Assembly: GCA_035627375.1 (NCBI GenBank)
Contig: DASPLX010000039.1
Span: forward strand, 12,935-76,934
Source: DASPLX01 sp035627375
GTDB lineage: Bacteria > Pseudomonadota > Gammaproteobacteria > Burkholderiales > Burkholderiaceae_D
DNA: 64,000 nucleotides
Reading direction: 5' to 3'
Position numbers and translations under genes: made by a program. The notes below the pieces were generated by a model. It had not been told where the DNA came from. It searched no databases and saw nothing but the letters and a program-made list of their open reading frames with translations. Below, one piece after another: positions 1 to 8,684 of this stretch; position 1 is the stretch's first letter, and every line of letters begins with the position of its first letter.

Positions 1-258
1 CGCGCCAAGCTGGCGACGCATCACAAGATCACGCGCGAGGAATTGTCGGTGCGCGAACACATGACGGGCATCCTGCGCCGCCTGCAGACGGCCAGGTTCG
101 TCGAATTCGCCGACTTGTTCGACGCCGCGCGCGGCGTGCCGGTCGTGGTCGTCAACTTCATCGCCCTGCTCGAACTCGCGAAGGAAACCCTGATCGAGAT
201 CACGCAAGCCGAGGCATTCGCCCCGATCTACGTCCGCCTCGCCTACGCGCCGAGCTGA
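1..258 (+). CDS. scpA: ScpA, segregation and condensation protein A (C-terminal part)
   Basis: The window opens inside this gene; reading frame 1 runs to a TGA at 256-258 and gives about 85 residues. The tail (REELSVREHM, then a hydrophobic VVNFIALLELAKE helix and a short acidic-to-basic end) matches the winged-helix C-terminus of ScpA kleisin, which closes the SMC ring with ScpB during chromosome condensation. panC starts 32 bases downstream on the same strand, an arrangement I recall from other Burkholderiales. Only the 3' end is visible, so completeness cannot be judged. Confidence 0.85.
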   Translation, partial: RAKLATHHKITREELSVREHMTGILRRLQTARFVEFADLFDAARGVPVVVVNFIALLELAKETLIEITQAEAFAPIYVRLAYAPS

Positions 259-290
259 GCGCCCAACCTTTCACCGCATCCTTTCGCCTC

Positions 291-1130
291 ATGAAAATCA
301 TTTCCTCCATCGACGAATTGCGCGACCAGTTGCGCGGCCAATTGCGCACCGCTTTCGTGCCGACCATGGGCAACCTGCACGAAGGCCACCTGTCGCTGAT
401 GCGCCTGGCGCGCAAGCACGGCGACCCGGTCGTCGCCTCGATCTTCGTGAACCGCCTGCAGTTCGGCCCGAACGAGGATTTCGACAAGTATCCGCGCACT
501 TTCCAGGCCGACGTCGAGAAGCTCGAGAAGGAAGGCGTCTACGTGCTGTTCGCGCCGACCGAGAAAGACATGTACCCGGAGCCGCAGGAATACCGCGTGC
601 GCCCGCCGGACGACCTTGGCAACATTCTCGAAGGCGAATTCCGCCCCGGCTTCTTCACCGGCGTCACGACCGTCGTCCTGAAACTGTTCTCCTGCGTGCA
701 GCCGCGCGTCGCCGTGTTCGGCAAGAAGGATTACCAGCAGCTCATGATCGTGCGCAACATGGCGCGCCAGTTCGCGCTGCCGACCGAGATCATCGCCGCC
801 GAAACCTATCGCGCCGAGGACGGCCTCGCGCTGTCGTCGCGCAACGGCTACCTGTCGGACGCGGAGCGCGCCGAGGCGCCCTTCCTCTACCAGACACTCA
901 ACTACGTCGCCAACGACGTGCGCTCCGGCCACATGGATGTGTTCGATATCGAGAAGAAAGCGATGGCCGCGCTCGCGGCGCGCGGCTGGAAGCCCGATTA
1001 CGTGTCGATCCGCAAGCGCGCCGACCTGCAGCCGCCGACCGCCGGCGACATGGTCACCGGCCAGCCGCTGGTGGTGGTCGCCGCCGCCAAGCTCGGTACG
1101 ACGCGCCTGATCGACAATCTCGAAATCTGA
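291..1130 (+). CDS. panC: Pantothenate synthetase
   Basis: Cytoplasmic enzyme that joins pantoate and beta-alanine using ATP, the last step of pantothenate (CoA precursor) synthesis. The 279-residue product has the family length. It shows PTMGNLHEGHLSL near residue 25 (the HxGH ATP-binding site), FGKKDYQQL near residue 145 and the LSSRN motif near residue 185, all in the expected order. Its TGA overlaps the ATG of the next gene by one base, so the two are probably translated together. No panB or panD is visible in the window. Confidence 0.97.
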   Translation: MKIISSIDELRDQLRGQLRTAFVPTMGNLHEGHLSLMRLARKHGDPVVASIFVNRLQFGPNEDFDKYPRTFQADVEKLEKEGVYVLFAPTEKDMYPEPQEYRVRPPDDLGNILEGEFRPGFFTGVTTVVLKLFSCVQPRVAVFGKKDYQQLMIVRNMARQFALPTEIIAAETYRAEDGLALSSRNGYLSDAERAEAPFLYQTLNYVANDVRSGHMDVFDIEKKAMAALAARGWKPDYVSIRKRADLQPPTAGDMVTGQPLVVVAAAKLGTTRLIDNLEI

Positions 1131-2008
1131 TGCCGCGGCTCCGGTTCCTGCTGCTTGCCGCGCTGCTTTGCCTCGGTGCCGCGGCGCGGGCCGAGATTGC
1201 CGTCGTCGACGATAGCAAGCATGTCGTGAGCTTGAAGGCGCCGGCGCGGCGCATCGTCAGCCTCGCGCCGCATGCCACCGAATTGCTGTTCGCGCTCGGC
1301 GCCGGCAACCGGATCACGGGCGTCATCGAATACAGCAACTTCCCGCCGGAAGCGCAAAGGATTCCCACCGTCGGCAGCGCCACCGCCATCGACGTCGAAC
1401 GCATCGTCGCCATGAAACCCGACCTGGTCGTCATCTGGGGCAGCGGCAACCTGGCGGGACAGGTCGCGAAACTGCGCAGTCTCGGCATCCCGGTCTACGA
1501 TTGCGAGCCGCACGATTTCGAAGCGATCGCATCGTCGTTCGAACGGCTGGCGAAACTGACCGCCACCGAGTCCGCCGGCAATCCGCTCGCGGCCGGCTTC
1601 CGCGCCCGCCTGGCCGCTCTCGCCGAGCGATATCGCGCACGCGCGCCGGTCACCGTGTTCTACCAGATCTGGCGCGAGCCGCTGATGACGCTGAACGATG
1701 TCCACATGGCATCGGCCGTGATCCGCCTGTGCGGCGGCAAGAACATCTTCGGCAACCTGCAACCGATCGCCCCCACGGTCAGCGTCGAGGCCGTACTGAA
1801 AGCCGATCCGCAGGCGATCCTCGCGGGCACCGGCGCAAAGGACGATCCGTTCTCGACCTGGCGACGCTTTTCGAAAATGACGGCGGTCGCCGACGGGCAT
1901 CTGATCTCGATCGATTCCGACCTGCTGACGCGCCCCGGCCCGCGCATTCTCGAAGGCACCGAGGCCCTCTGCAAGCGCCTCGACGGCGTGCGCGCCAAAA
2001 ACCAGTAG
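1130..2008 (+). CDS. Periplasmic cobalamin-type substrate-binding protein (BtuF-like)
   Basis: A 292-residue exported protein: the first ~22 residues (MPRLRFLLLAALLCLGAAARA) form a signal peptide. The mature part has the PBP domain of the BtuF/FhuD class, with RRIVSLAPHATELLFALGAG near the start, GVIEYSNFPPEA, and a second lobe ending in GPRILEGTEALC. This fits delivery of vitamin B12 or a related corrinoid to an ABC importer. No BtuCD permease or ATPase lies nearby. It overlaps panC by one base and is probably co-transcribed with it. Substrate assignment rests on family resemblance only. Confidence 0.8.
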   Translation: MPRLRFLLLAALLCLGAAARAEIAVVDDSKHVVSLKAPARRIVSLAPHATELLFALGAGNRITGVIEYSNFPPEAQRIPTVGSATAIDVERIVAMKPDLVVIWGSGNLAGQVAKLRSLGIPVYDCEPHDFEAIASSFERLAKLTATESAGNPLAAGFRARLAALAERYRARAPVTVFYQIWREPLMTLNDVHMASAVIRLCGGKNIFGNLQPIAPTVSVEAVLKADPQAILAGTGAKDDPFSTWRRFSKMTAVADGHLISIDSDLLTRPGPRILEGTEALCKRLDGVRAKNQ

Positions 2009-2119
2009 AACCCCGCCACACCTTGACGGCGCGGCAAGTGCGTTGTCCGCAATCCGGGTAATATCCTAGCCCGCCAAGCGCGAATCGCTTGCGCAGCATT
2101 CTTACCCGGAGGACGCCAC

Positions 2120-2572
2120 ATGAATTCCCTTTTCGCCTTTCTCCACCATCTTGCCGCTTTCACGTTGGTCGCCGCGCTGGCGATCGAATTCGTCCTGATC
2201 CGCGACGCGCCGAGTGTCGGCAACGCGCGCAGGCTGCTGATCGCCGACGCCGTGTTCGGCATGTCGGCCGGCGCCGTGCTGCTGATCGGCCTGCTGCGGG
2301 TCTTGTATTTCGAGAAGGGCGTCGACTACTACCTCAACAGCATCCCGTTCATCGCCAAGGCGAGCCTGTTCGCCGCGGTCGGACTGCTATCGATCTATCC
2401 CACCGTCGAGTTCCTGTCGTGGAGGAAGGCCGTGCGGCAAGGGGCGGCGCCCACGGTGAGCGAACGCAAGCTGGGAACACTGCGGACCATCATTCACCTG
2501 GAGCTTGCCGGCGTCGCGCTGCTGATCCTGTGCGCCGCATTGATGGCGAAGGGAGTCGGCATGCGTGGCTGA
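2120..2572 (+). CDS. DUF2214 family integral membrane protein
   Basis: A 150-residue inner-membrane protein with about four hydrophobic segments (roughly residues 5-25, 40-62, 76-95 and 125-147). The pattern HHLAAFTLVAALAIEFVLIR followed by VLYFEKGVDYYLNSIPFIAK is characteristic of the DUF2214 family. The molecular function is unknown. The ATG at 2120 is preceded by a good ribosome site (CGGAGG at 2107-2112). It is probably a single-gene unit, because the next gene has its own promoter. Confidence 0.75.
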   Translation: MNSLFAFLHHLAAFTLVAALAIEFVLIRDAPSVGNARRLLIADAVFGMSAGAVLLIGLLRVLYFEKGVDYYLNSIPFIAKASLFAAVGLLSIYPTVEFLSWRKAVRQGAAPTVSERKLGTLRTIIHLELAGVALLILCAALMAKGVGMRG

Positions 2573-2606
2573 TCCGCCACGCGGCCTGCTCGCTCGAGCG
2601 GATTCA

Positions 2607-2634
2607 TTGACGTTCCGGCAGCCGCGGCTAGAAT
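2607..2634 (+). promoter_or_regulatory. Sigma-70 type promoter for the binding-protein gene at 2694
   Basis: TTGACG at 2607-2612 and TAGAAT at 2629-2634 are separated by 16 bases, close to the -35/-10 consensus. Transcription would start near 2641, leaving a leader of about 50 bases before the ATG at 2694. Confidence 0.6.
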
Positions 2635-2693
2635 CCAATGTGCGGGCGAAGCTCAAGGGCCTGTCACCATTCGGGGATTTCGACGAGGTATCA

Positions 2694-3449
2694 ATGGCCA
2701 CTGCTCGACTGCGCCATGCATTCTTGCTGCTCTCGGCATGCGCAACGGCAAGCGTGGCCGGCGCCGCGGCTCCCGGTTACGCGAACCGGCACGATGCGCT
2801 GGTCGCCTACTCCGTTCCGGTCGCGCCATGGACGTTTCCCGAGCAGCCGACGCGCGGCATCGCGCCGGAATTCCTGGGCCACCTGTTCGACGCGGCCGAC
2901 GTCGACATCAAGATCGGCACGCTGCCCTATGTCAGGGCGATCCATGGCCTGCGCGACGGCAGCAACGTCGGCACGCTGTTGATTCCCGACGCGGAGCGCG
3001 ACATGTTCGCGTTGCGCCTGTGCGAAGTCGCGCAGATCCGCTCGGGTCTGCTCTACAAGAAGTCGCGTTTCACTGCGCTGACGCCGAAGGATCTGCCCGG
3101 CCTGACCGTCGGCATGCAGCGCGGTACGCGGGCGCTCGAAAAACTCGAACAGATTCCAGGATTGAAACGCCACACGATCGAATCGGTCGGACAAGGCCTG
3201 AAAATGCTGCAGGTCGACCGGCTCGACGCCACTTTCCTGTCGAGCCCGGGAAGCGAAAGCATGCTGCGGGAAAGCGGACTGGCGCCGGACGACTACGGCT
3301 GGCTGGAAGTCGATGCGGCGCCGGTGGTGGTCTACATTTCCCGCAAGTCGCCGCTGGCGCAAGATGCACCTGCCATGCAACGACTGAAAGCGGCGTGCGA
3401 GGGAAGCGGCGCGGCGCTGATGAAGGAGCTGATGCGCAAGTACCGCTAG
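2694..3449 (+). CDS. Periplasmic solute-binding protein, family 3 (amino-acid type)
   Basis: The ATG at 2694 gives a 251-residue exported protein with a signal peptide ending around AGAAA (residues 19-25). The reading frame continues upstream, but this start follows GAGG at 2683-2686 and lies downstream of the promoter at 2607-2634. The body resembles SBP_bac_3 proteins: APEFLGHLFDAADVDIKIG, PYVRAIHGLRDG, then KDLPGLTVGMQRGTRALEKL. Some members of this fold work with permeases and others are stand-alone sensors; no permease is adjacent here. The ligand is unknown. Confidence 0.7.
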   Translation: MATARLRHAFLLLSACATASVAGAAAPGYANRHDALVAYSVPVAPWTFPEQPTRGIAPEFLGHLFDAADVDIKIGTLPYVRAIHGLRDGSNVGTLLIPDAERDMFALRLCEVAQIRSGLLYKKSRFTALTPKDLPGLTVGMQRGTRALEKLEQIPGLKRHTIESVGQGLKMLQVDRLDATFLSSPGSESMLRESGLAPDDYGWLEVDAAPVVVYISRKSPLAQDAPAMQRLKAACEGSGAALMKELMRKYR

Positions 3450-3465
3450 GCGGCAAGCCGGCGGA

Positions 3466-4077
3466 TCAGGAATCCACCCACTTGATCAAGTCCTGCCATT
3501 GCTCCAGGTCCTTCTCGACGCGCGACGGCGCCACGTCCCATAGCGTCGTGCCGTGCGCCGCCAGCTGCACGTAGTTCTGCGTATCGCGCAGATAACCGAG
3601 CACCGGCAATCCGAGACCGTCCACATAGTGCGCGAGCTGGTCGGCCGCGCGGGTGCGCGCATTGACGCGCATGCCGAGCACGCCGACCGCCAGCTTGCCG
3701 CGCCGCTCGGCCAGTTTCTGCAGGAACGCCTGCGTGGCGAGGATATCGAACATCGACGGCTGCAGCGGCACGATCACCTTGTCGGCCAGCTTCATCACCT
3801 CCTCGAAACGCGCGCCGGAGAAGCCGGCCGGCGTGTCGAGGACCATGTGGGTCGTCCCTTTCGGCGGCCGGGCGATGTGTCCGTCGACGATGTCCCAAGG
3901 GCGGATCGGAGGCAGATACGCGGGACGCAGATCGAGCCACGCGCGCGACGATTGCTGGGCATCGACGTCGCCGAGCATCACGTTGTGCCCGCGATAGGTC
4001 AGATAACCGGCGAGATTGGTCGCCAATGTGCTCTTGCCGACGCCGCCCTTCGGATTCGCGATCACGATGACTGGCAT
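3466..4077 (-). CDS. ParA/MinD-family ATPase without a ParB partner
   Basis: A 203-residue protein with the deviant Walker A motif KGGVGKST at residues 10-17, the GDVDAQQSS segment after it and LDTPAGF as switch II. This is the ParA/Soj fold that moves cargo on the nucleoid or membrane. The size is that of small ParA-like proteins (ParC/PpfA/McdA type) with no N-terminal DNA-binding domain. There is no ParB gene or obvious parS site near it, so cargo cannot be assigned. It is convergent with the upstream binding-protein gene and divergent from the thioesterase. The longer in-frame extension upstream crosses the divergent gene and is unlikely to be used. Confidence 0.85.
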   Translation of the reverse strand: MPVIVIANPKGGVGKSTLATNLAGYLTYRGHNVMLGDVDAQQSSRAWLDLRPAYLPPIRPWDIVDGHIARPPKGTTHMVLDTPAGFSGARFEEVMKLADKVIVPLQPSMFDILATQAFLQKLAERRGKLAVGVLGMRVNARTRAADQLAHYVDGLGLPVLGYLRDTQNYVQLAAHGTTLWDVAPSRVEKDLEQWQDLIKWVDS

Positions 4078-4146
4078 TGCTGTCCCCCGATGGCCTTGAA
4101 TGTTTCGTGCAAGAATAGCACGGTGTTTTTCGACCCGGAGCATCCT

Positions 4147-4566
4147 ATGCGCAGATACCACACCCCCGCCGATTGCATGGAACGCCAGAAGGGCAGCCTG
4201 CCGGATCTGCTCGGTGTGGAAGTGATCGAAGTAGGCACGCAGACTCTCCATGCCAAAATGGAAATCAAGCCGCATCATCTGGCGCCGAACGGCTACCTGC
4301 ACGCGGCCTCGGTGGTGATGCTGGCCGATACCTGCTGCGGCTACGGCTGCATCGCCAACCTGCCGGACGGCGCCGAGAGCTTCACGACGATCGAATTGAA
4401 GAGCAATCATCTCGGGACGGCGCGCAACGGCTGGATCGAATGCCGCGCGACGCCGGTCCATCTCGGCCGCACGACGCAAGTGTGGGATGCGACGGTGACC
4501 TCGTCCGACGGCAAGACCATCGCGTTGTTCCGTTGCACGCAAATGATCCTGTGGCCGCGCAAGTGA
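4147..4566 (+). CDS. PaaI-family hotdog-fold thioesterase
   Basis: A 139-residue hotdog protein. The segment APNGYLHAASVVMLADTCCGYG is the PaaI-like active-site loop and helix, followed by TTIELKSNHLG and a final strand pair ending FRCTQMILW. Such enzymes hydrolyse acyl-CoA thioesters in the cytoplasm; the acyl group is not predictable. The ATG at 4147 follows GGAG at 4136-4139. A longer frame is open upstream but runs through the divergent ParA-like gene. An alpha/beta hydrolase follows 53 bases later on the same strand. Confidence 0.85.
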   Translation: MRRYHTPADCMERQKGSLPDLLGVEVIEVGTQTLHAKMEIKPHHLAPNGYLHAASVVMLADTCCGYGCIANLPDGAESFTTIELKSNHLGTARNGWIECRATPVHLGRTTQVWDATVTSSDGKTIALFRCTQMILWPRK

Positions 4567-4619
4567 CGACGGCGCGGGAGTAAAATGCGCTCCATTCGTC
4601 ACCTCGAGCCGCACGCACA

Positions 4620-5483
4620 ATGAAGAAAACCGCCGCCCACTCTTCCGAGTACTACAACGTCCAATACAATGCGCGCGCGATGGTTGCGGATCACCCGCGC
4701 ATCTTCACGCGCTGGAAGGAAGAGTCGGCGCGGGTGCGGCGCACGGCGGCTGGCCTGTTCGACATCGCCTTCGGCGACTCGGCGGACGAACGCCTCGATT
4801 TCTTCCCCGCCAGCCGTTCCGACGCGCCCTTGCTCGTCTTCATCCACGGCGGCTGGTGGCGCTCGCTCGACAAGTCCGATTTCTCCTTCGTCGCGCCGGC
4901 CTACACGCGCGCCGGCATCAATGTCGCGCTGACCAACTATTCGCTGGCGCCGGCCGCGACGATCGAGGACATCGTGCGCCAGCAATTGCGCGCGCTCGCG
5001 TGGCTTTACCGGCATGCCGAACGATACGATTTCAACCATCGCCGCATCGTCGTCGCCGGCCACTCCGCCGGCGCCCACCTGGCGGCGATGCTGATGGCGG
5101 CGGTGTGGCCCGCGCTCGGCGCCGACCTGCCGCCCGACCTGGTCAAGGCCGGCGTCCTGCTGTCGGGCATATACGATCTCGATCCGGTGCGGCATGCGGA
5201 CTTCGTCAATGTCGATCTCAAGCTGACGCCGGAACGCGTCGGCCCACTCTCGCCCGCGCATCTGCCGCAATCGCATGCGGCGCCGTTCATCACGGCGGTC
5301 GGCGGGCTCGAGTCGGACGAATTCAAACGCCAGACCGATCTGATCGATACGGCCTGGAGCGGCAATCATGTCGCCCGCGTCGCGGCGCCCGACGCCAATC
5401 ACCTGACCATCTGCGATGCGCTCGCCGCGCCCGGCCACGCGCTTTGCGAGGCAGTTCGCGAACTCGTGCTCGCGCGCCGTTGA
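4620..5483 (+). CDS. Alpha/beta hydrolase (kynurenine formamidase/esterase-like)
   Basis: A 287-residue cytoplasmic hydrolase with no signal peptide. HGGWW at residues 76-80 forms the oxyanion region and GHSAGAH (Ser149) is the nucleophile elbow; DANHLTI near the end supplies the catalytic histidine. HGGWW plus this layout is typical of arylformamidase-like and carboxylesterase members of the family. No kynurenine-pathway gene is nearby, so the substrate is open. It follows the thioesterase on the same strand and may share its transcript, although a TAAAAT -10-like box lies at 4580-4585. Confidence 0.8.
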   Translation: MKKTAAHSSEYYNVQYNARAMVADHPRIFTRWKEESARVRRTAAGLFDIAFGDSADERLDFFPASRSDAPLLVFIHGGWWRSLDKSDFSFVAPAYTRAGINVALTNYSLAPAATIEDIVRQQLRALAWLYRHAERYDFNHRRIVVAGHSAGAHLAAMLMAAVWPALGADLPPDLVKAGVLLSGIYDLDPVRHADFVNVDLKLTPERVGPLSPAHLPQSHAAPFITAVGGLESDEFKRQTDLIDTAWSGNHVARVAAPDANHLTICDALAAPGHALCEAVRELVLARR

Positions 5484-5848
5484 CACTCCTTCCGTGCATG
5501 CCGGCCGACATGCGCAGCGATGCATCGCATCGTTCCCGCTCGCCGCGCTCCGTGGTCACGATGCCATAACGCCCGCGAATTGCTATGCTCATTTCCTAAA
5601 TCTAGGTATGATTGAGCGAACATCATGGGGCCAGACGGCGTCGGCGAACACTATTCGCGCCGCACTGGCGGGTTCGGCGCATGCGCCGAACCGTAGGGGG
5701 CGAATTGATGGAAATCGCGAAAATCAAAACAATTAAAACCTCGACAACGCATCCATCTCCGGCTTGGTCCGGTTCGACATTCCGCGCATCGTCTCCATGC
5801 ACATGACAATAGGACAAGAACTTACACGATTTATGGAGAAGCACTGAC
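5484..5848. other. 365-base intergenic region before cheZ
   Basis: No convincing gene. The middle part (about 5570-5830) is visibly more AT-rich than its surroundings and contains TATGAT at 5607-5612 as a possible -10 element, but I could not pair it with a good -35 or with a clear flagellar sigma-28 consensus. It presumably holds the promoter of the cheZ-cheA unit. Confidence 0.4.
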
Positions 5849-6631
5849 ATGACGAGCGCCGGAGACGAATTTGAAGCCTTGTTCGACGAGGTAGCGGCCC
5901 AGCGAGTACAAACGGCGGCGGCCGCGCCCGCGCCGGCGGAAAGCGAACCGGCCGCGCCGGCGTCGTCGACGACCGTCGAAGAGGCGCAAGCGACGCTCGA
6001 GAATCTGGCCGACAAGCCGATGTTCGAACGTCTCGGCACCATCGTTCGCATCATGCACGATTCGCTGCGCGAACTCGGCTACGACCGCTCGCTGTCCGAG
6101 GTCGCATCCCAGATCGGCGATGCCAAGGGCCGCCTCGAGTACATCGCCACGCTGACGGAACAGGCCGCCAACAAGGTGCTCAACGCCATCGACGTCGGCA
6201 TGCCGGAACAGGAGAACATGGTCGAAACGGCCAAGGGCATGGAAGACCGCTGGAACGCGCTGTTCGAAGGCAGGATGAGCGTCGAGGAGTTCAAGGCCCT
6301 TGCCGCCGACTCGCGCCAGTTCGCCGCCAAGGTCGCCGCCTCCGCGGAAGCGGAAAAAGCGCGCCTGCTCGACATCATGATGGCGCAGGACTTCCAGGAC
6401 ATCACCGGCCAGCTGATCAAGAAGATCGTCGCCATCACCAACAAGACCGAGCATGAGCTGGCACAGCTGCTGAAGGACAACGCGCCGCCCGAAATGAAGG
6501 CCGCGATCGAAGCGGCGGAAGCCAAGGCCGCGGAGGAAAAGCCGGCCGAGCTGATGCAAGGGCCCTCGGTCGCCGGCGTCGCCCTGGTGCAGGACGATGT
6601 CGACAACCTGCTGGCGGAGCTGGGATTCTAA
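5849..6631 (+). CDS. cheZ: CheZ, phosphatase of CheY-phosphate
   Basis: A 260-residue protein. The long-helix core carries AQDFQDITGQLIKK with the catalytic pair equivalent to E. coli D143/Q147 at D184 and Q188, and the C-terminus ends VDNLLAELGF, the CheY-binding amphipathic tail. It ends chemotaxis signals by dephosphorylating CheY. The N-terminal ~45 residues are Ala/Pro-rich and probably flexible. A cheA-like gene follows after 129 bases, but no cheY, cheW, receptor or flagellar gene is in the window. Confidence 0.95.
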   Translation: MTSAGDEFEALFDEVAAQRVQTAAAAPAPAESEPAAPASSTTVEEAQATLENLADKPMFERLGTIVRIMHDSLRELGYDRSLSEVASQIGDAKGRLEYIATLTEQAANKVLNAIDVGMPEQENMVETAKGMEDRWNALFEGRMSVEEFKALAADSRQFAAKVAASAEAEKARLLDIMMAQDFQDITGQLIKKIVAITNKTEHELAQLLKDNAPPEMKAAIEAAEAKAAEEKPAELMQGPSVAGVALVQDDVDNLLAELGF

Positions 6632-6760
6632 CGCGTCCATGAAAACGACAGTGGCAAGACGCGCCGGCACTGCGGGGCTGCGTACTCCCGCAAGCCTGCG
6701 GCGCGAAGGGCTCGCCGCCTCCACGGCGACGCAGCAAGCGGCATTTTGATAGGGGATCCG

Positions 6761-8635
6761 ATGGACGACATGCTCAAGGAATTCGTGGTCGAGGCGCTGG
6801 ACCTCGCATCGAACGTTGAAGAGCACTTGCTGTCGCTGGAACGGCAGCCGAACGATCCGGACATCCTGAACGCCGTATTCCGGTCCTTCCATACCATCAA
6901 GGGCGGCGCCGGTTTCATGAACCTCGGCGCCATGGTCTCCGCCTGCCATCTCACCGAAAACCTGTTCGACGCGCTGCGTACCGGCAAGGCGCCGGTCACC
7001 CCGCTCGCCATCGAGGCGGCGCTGCAGGCGAGCGGCTTCGTCGCCGGCCAATTGCAGCAGTTGGCCGGCGGCGCCGCGCCCGAAGACCTGCCGGCGATGC
7101 CGAAGGTGCTGGAAGACATTCTCACCGATGCCATCGAAGGCAAGACCGCGCCGACGGAGCACGCCAAGCCGAAAAAGGCGAAAGCCAAGGCCAAGGCGGC
7201 CGCCAAGCCCAAGAGCAAGGCGAAGTCGAAAACCGCCGAGGAAAGCTCCGCGGCGACCGGCGAGAACGTCGATTGGGAAGCTCTGTATCGCGCCGTCGCG
7301 CCGGATGGCATCCACGCCGCAACGATCGTCGAAGACGAGGAAGATGAAGAGGAGGAAGATCAAGCAACCTCCGCGGCAGCCGTCGATGCCGCGGAGGTCG
7401 CCGCCCGCCTGTCATCGCAAGAGCAGGTCGCCAAGGTCATCAATGCGCCGATCAAGGAAGACAGCATCCGCATCGATGCCGCCAAGCTCGACGCCTTGCT
7501 CGAAGTGGCCGGCGAATCGGTGCAGGCCGCCAACCAGGCCGCCGTCCTGCTGGAAAAACTCATGCAGTTCAAGTTCGAGGGCATCGCCGCGACCCTGATG
7601 TCGGCGCTGGCCGAGACCCTGAACCGCGCATCGCGCTATTCGACCGAATTGCAGCGCGCGACGCTGTCGACGCGCATGCAGCCGGTCGGCAAGCTGTTCC
7701 AGAAATTCCCGCGCCTGGTGCGCGAACTCGCGCGCGATCTCGGCAAGGATGTCGACCTGGTCATCGATGGGGCGGAAACCGAGGTCGACCGCGTAGTGGT
7801 GGACAGCCTCTACGATCCGCTCGTGCACATGCTGCGCAATGCGCTCGATCACGGCATCGAAGACAAGGAAAATCGCATCGCCCGCGGCAAGCCGACCAAG
7901 GCCGTCATTTCCCTCAAGGCCTGGCAGGAGGCCAGCAGCGTCATCATCGAGATCGCCGACGACGGCAAGGGCATGGATGCCGACGAGATACGCCGCAAGG
8001 CCATCAAGAAGGGATTGATCGGCGAAAGCGCCGCCCAATCTCCCGAGGAAGCCTATCAGCTCATCTTCCTGCCGGGCTTCTCCACCAAGGATGTCGCATC
8101 CAGCGTCTCCGGACGGGGCGTGGGCATGGACGTGGTCAAGACCGCCGTCGAAAAGCATCGCGGCGCGATCCGCATCGATTCCAAGCTCGGCCTTGGCACC
8201 ACCTTCACCATCCGCCTGCCGATCGAATTGTCGATCGTGCCGACCATGCTGGTGCATACCTCGGGCGCGGCGCTGGGCATGCCGATGGCCGTGGTGGAAC
8301 GGGTGGTGGAACTGCCGGAAGAATTTTCCTCCGTCGGCGGCCAGCCGGTATTCCGCGATCAGGGCCGGCCGTTGCCGGTGCTGTCGCTGGCCGGCGTGCT
8401 CGGCTACGATCCGGCGACGGAAAAAGTCGGCATCGTCATCGCCGCGCCGCATCCGTACATACTGGCGGTGGAAGCCGTGGACGGCACCGCGGATCTCGTG
8501 ATCAAGCCGATGACGGCAATGCCGGCGCGCGGCATCGCGGGTACAGCCCGCTCGGCCGAGGGCGAACTGGTGCTGATCATCGGGCTGTCCTTCCTGCTCG
8601 ACGGCTGCCGCACGACGACCCGGCTCGCGGCCTGA
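6761..8635 (+). CDS. cheA: CheA-type chemotaxis histidine kinase
   Basis: A 624-residue kinase. The HPt domain has FHTIKGGAGF with the phosphorylated His at residue 44. Then come a Lys/Ala-rich linker (about 130-155), an acidic stretch (EDEEDEEEED near 190), the dimerisation helices, the ATP-binding domain (RNALDHGIE, ADDGKGMD, GFSTKD, GRGVGMDVVK) and a CheW-like receptor-coupling domain at the end. A distinct CheY-binding P2 domain is not apparent, and the protein is a little shorter than enterobacterial CheA. The ATG at 6761 follows AGGGG at 6751-6755; a TTG lies 15 bases upstream. It pairs with cheZ, so it probably signals to a CheY encoded elsewhere. Confidence 0.92.
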   Translation: MDDMLKEFVVEALDLASNVEEHLLSLERQPNDPDILNAVFRSFHTIKGGAGFMNLGAMVSACHLTENLFDALRTGKAPVTPLAIEAALQASGFVAGQLQQLAGGAAPEDLPAMPKVLEDILTDAIEGKTAPTEHAKPKKAKAKAKAAAKPKSKAKSKTAEESSAATGENVDWEALYRAVAPDGIHAATIVEDEEDEEEEDQATSAAAVDAAEVAARLSSQEQVAKVINAPIKEDSIRIDAAKLDALLEVAGESVQAANQAAVLLEKLMQFKFEGIAATLMSALAETLNRASRYSTELQRATLSTRMQPVGKLFQKFPRLVRELARDLGKDVDLVIDGAETEVDRVVVDSLYDPLVHMLRNALDHGIEDKENRIARGKPTKAVISLKAWQEASSVIIEIADDGKGMDADEIRRKAIKKGLIGESAAQSPEEAYQLIFLPGFSTKDVASSVSGRGVGMDVVKTAVEKHRGAIRIDSKLGLGTTFTIRLPIELSIVPTMLVHTSGAALGMPMAVVERVVELPEEFSSVGGQPVFRDQGRPLPVLSLAGVLGYDPATEKVGIVIAAPHPYILAVEAVDGTADLVIKPMTAMPARGIAGTARSAEGELVLIIGLSFLLDGCRTTTRLAA

Positions 8636-8684
8636 CGGCGAGCCGTACGGCCGGCCGCGTCACGCCGCGCCACGCGCATGCGGC

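Noticed and set aside
5416..5806. Short open frames upstream of cheZ.
   Set aside because: No ribosome site, compositional bias or family; one runs antisense-like out of the hydrolase gene into AT-rich spacer.
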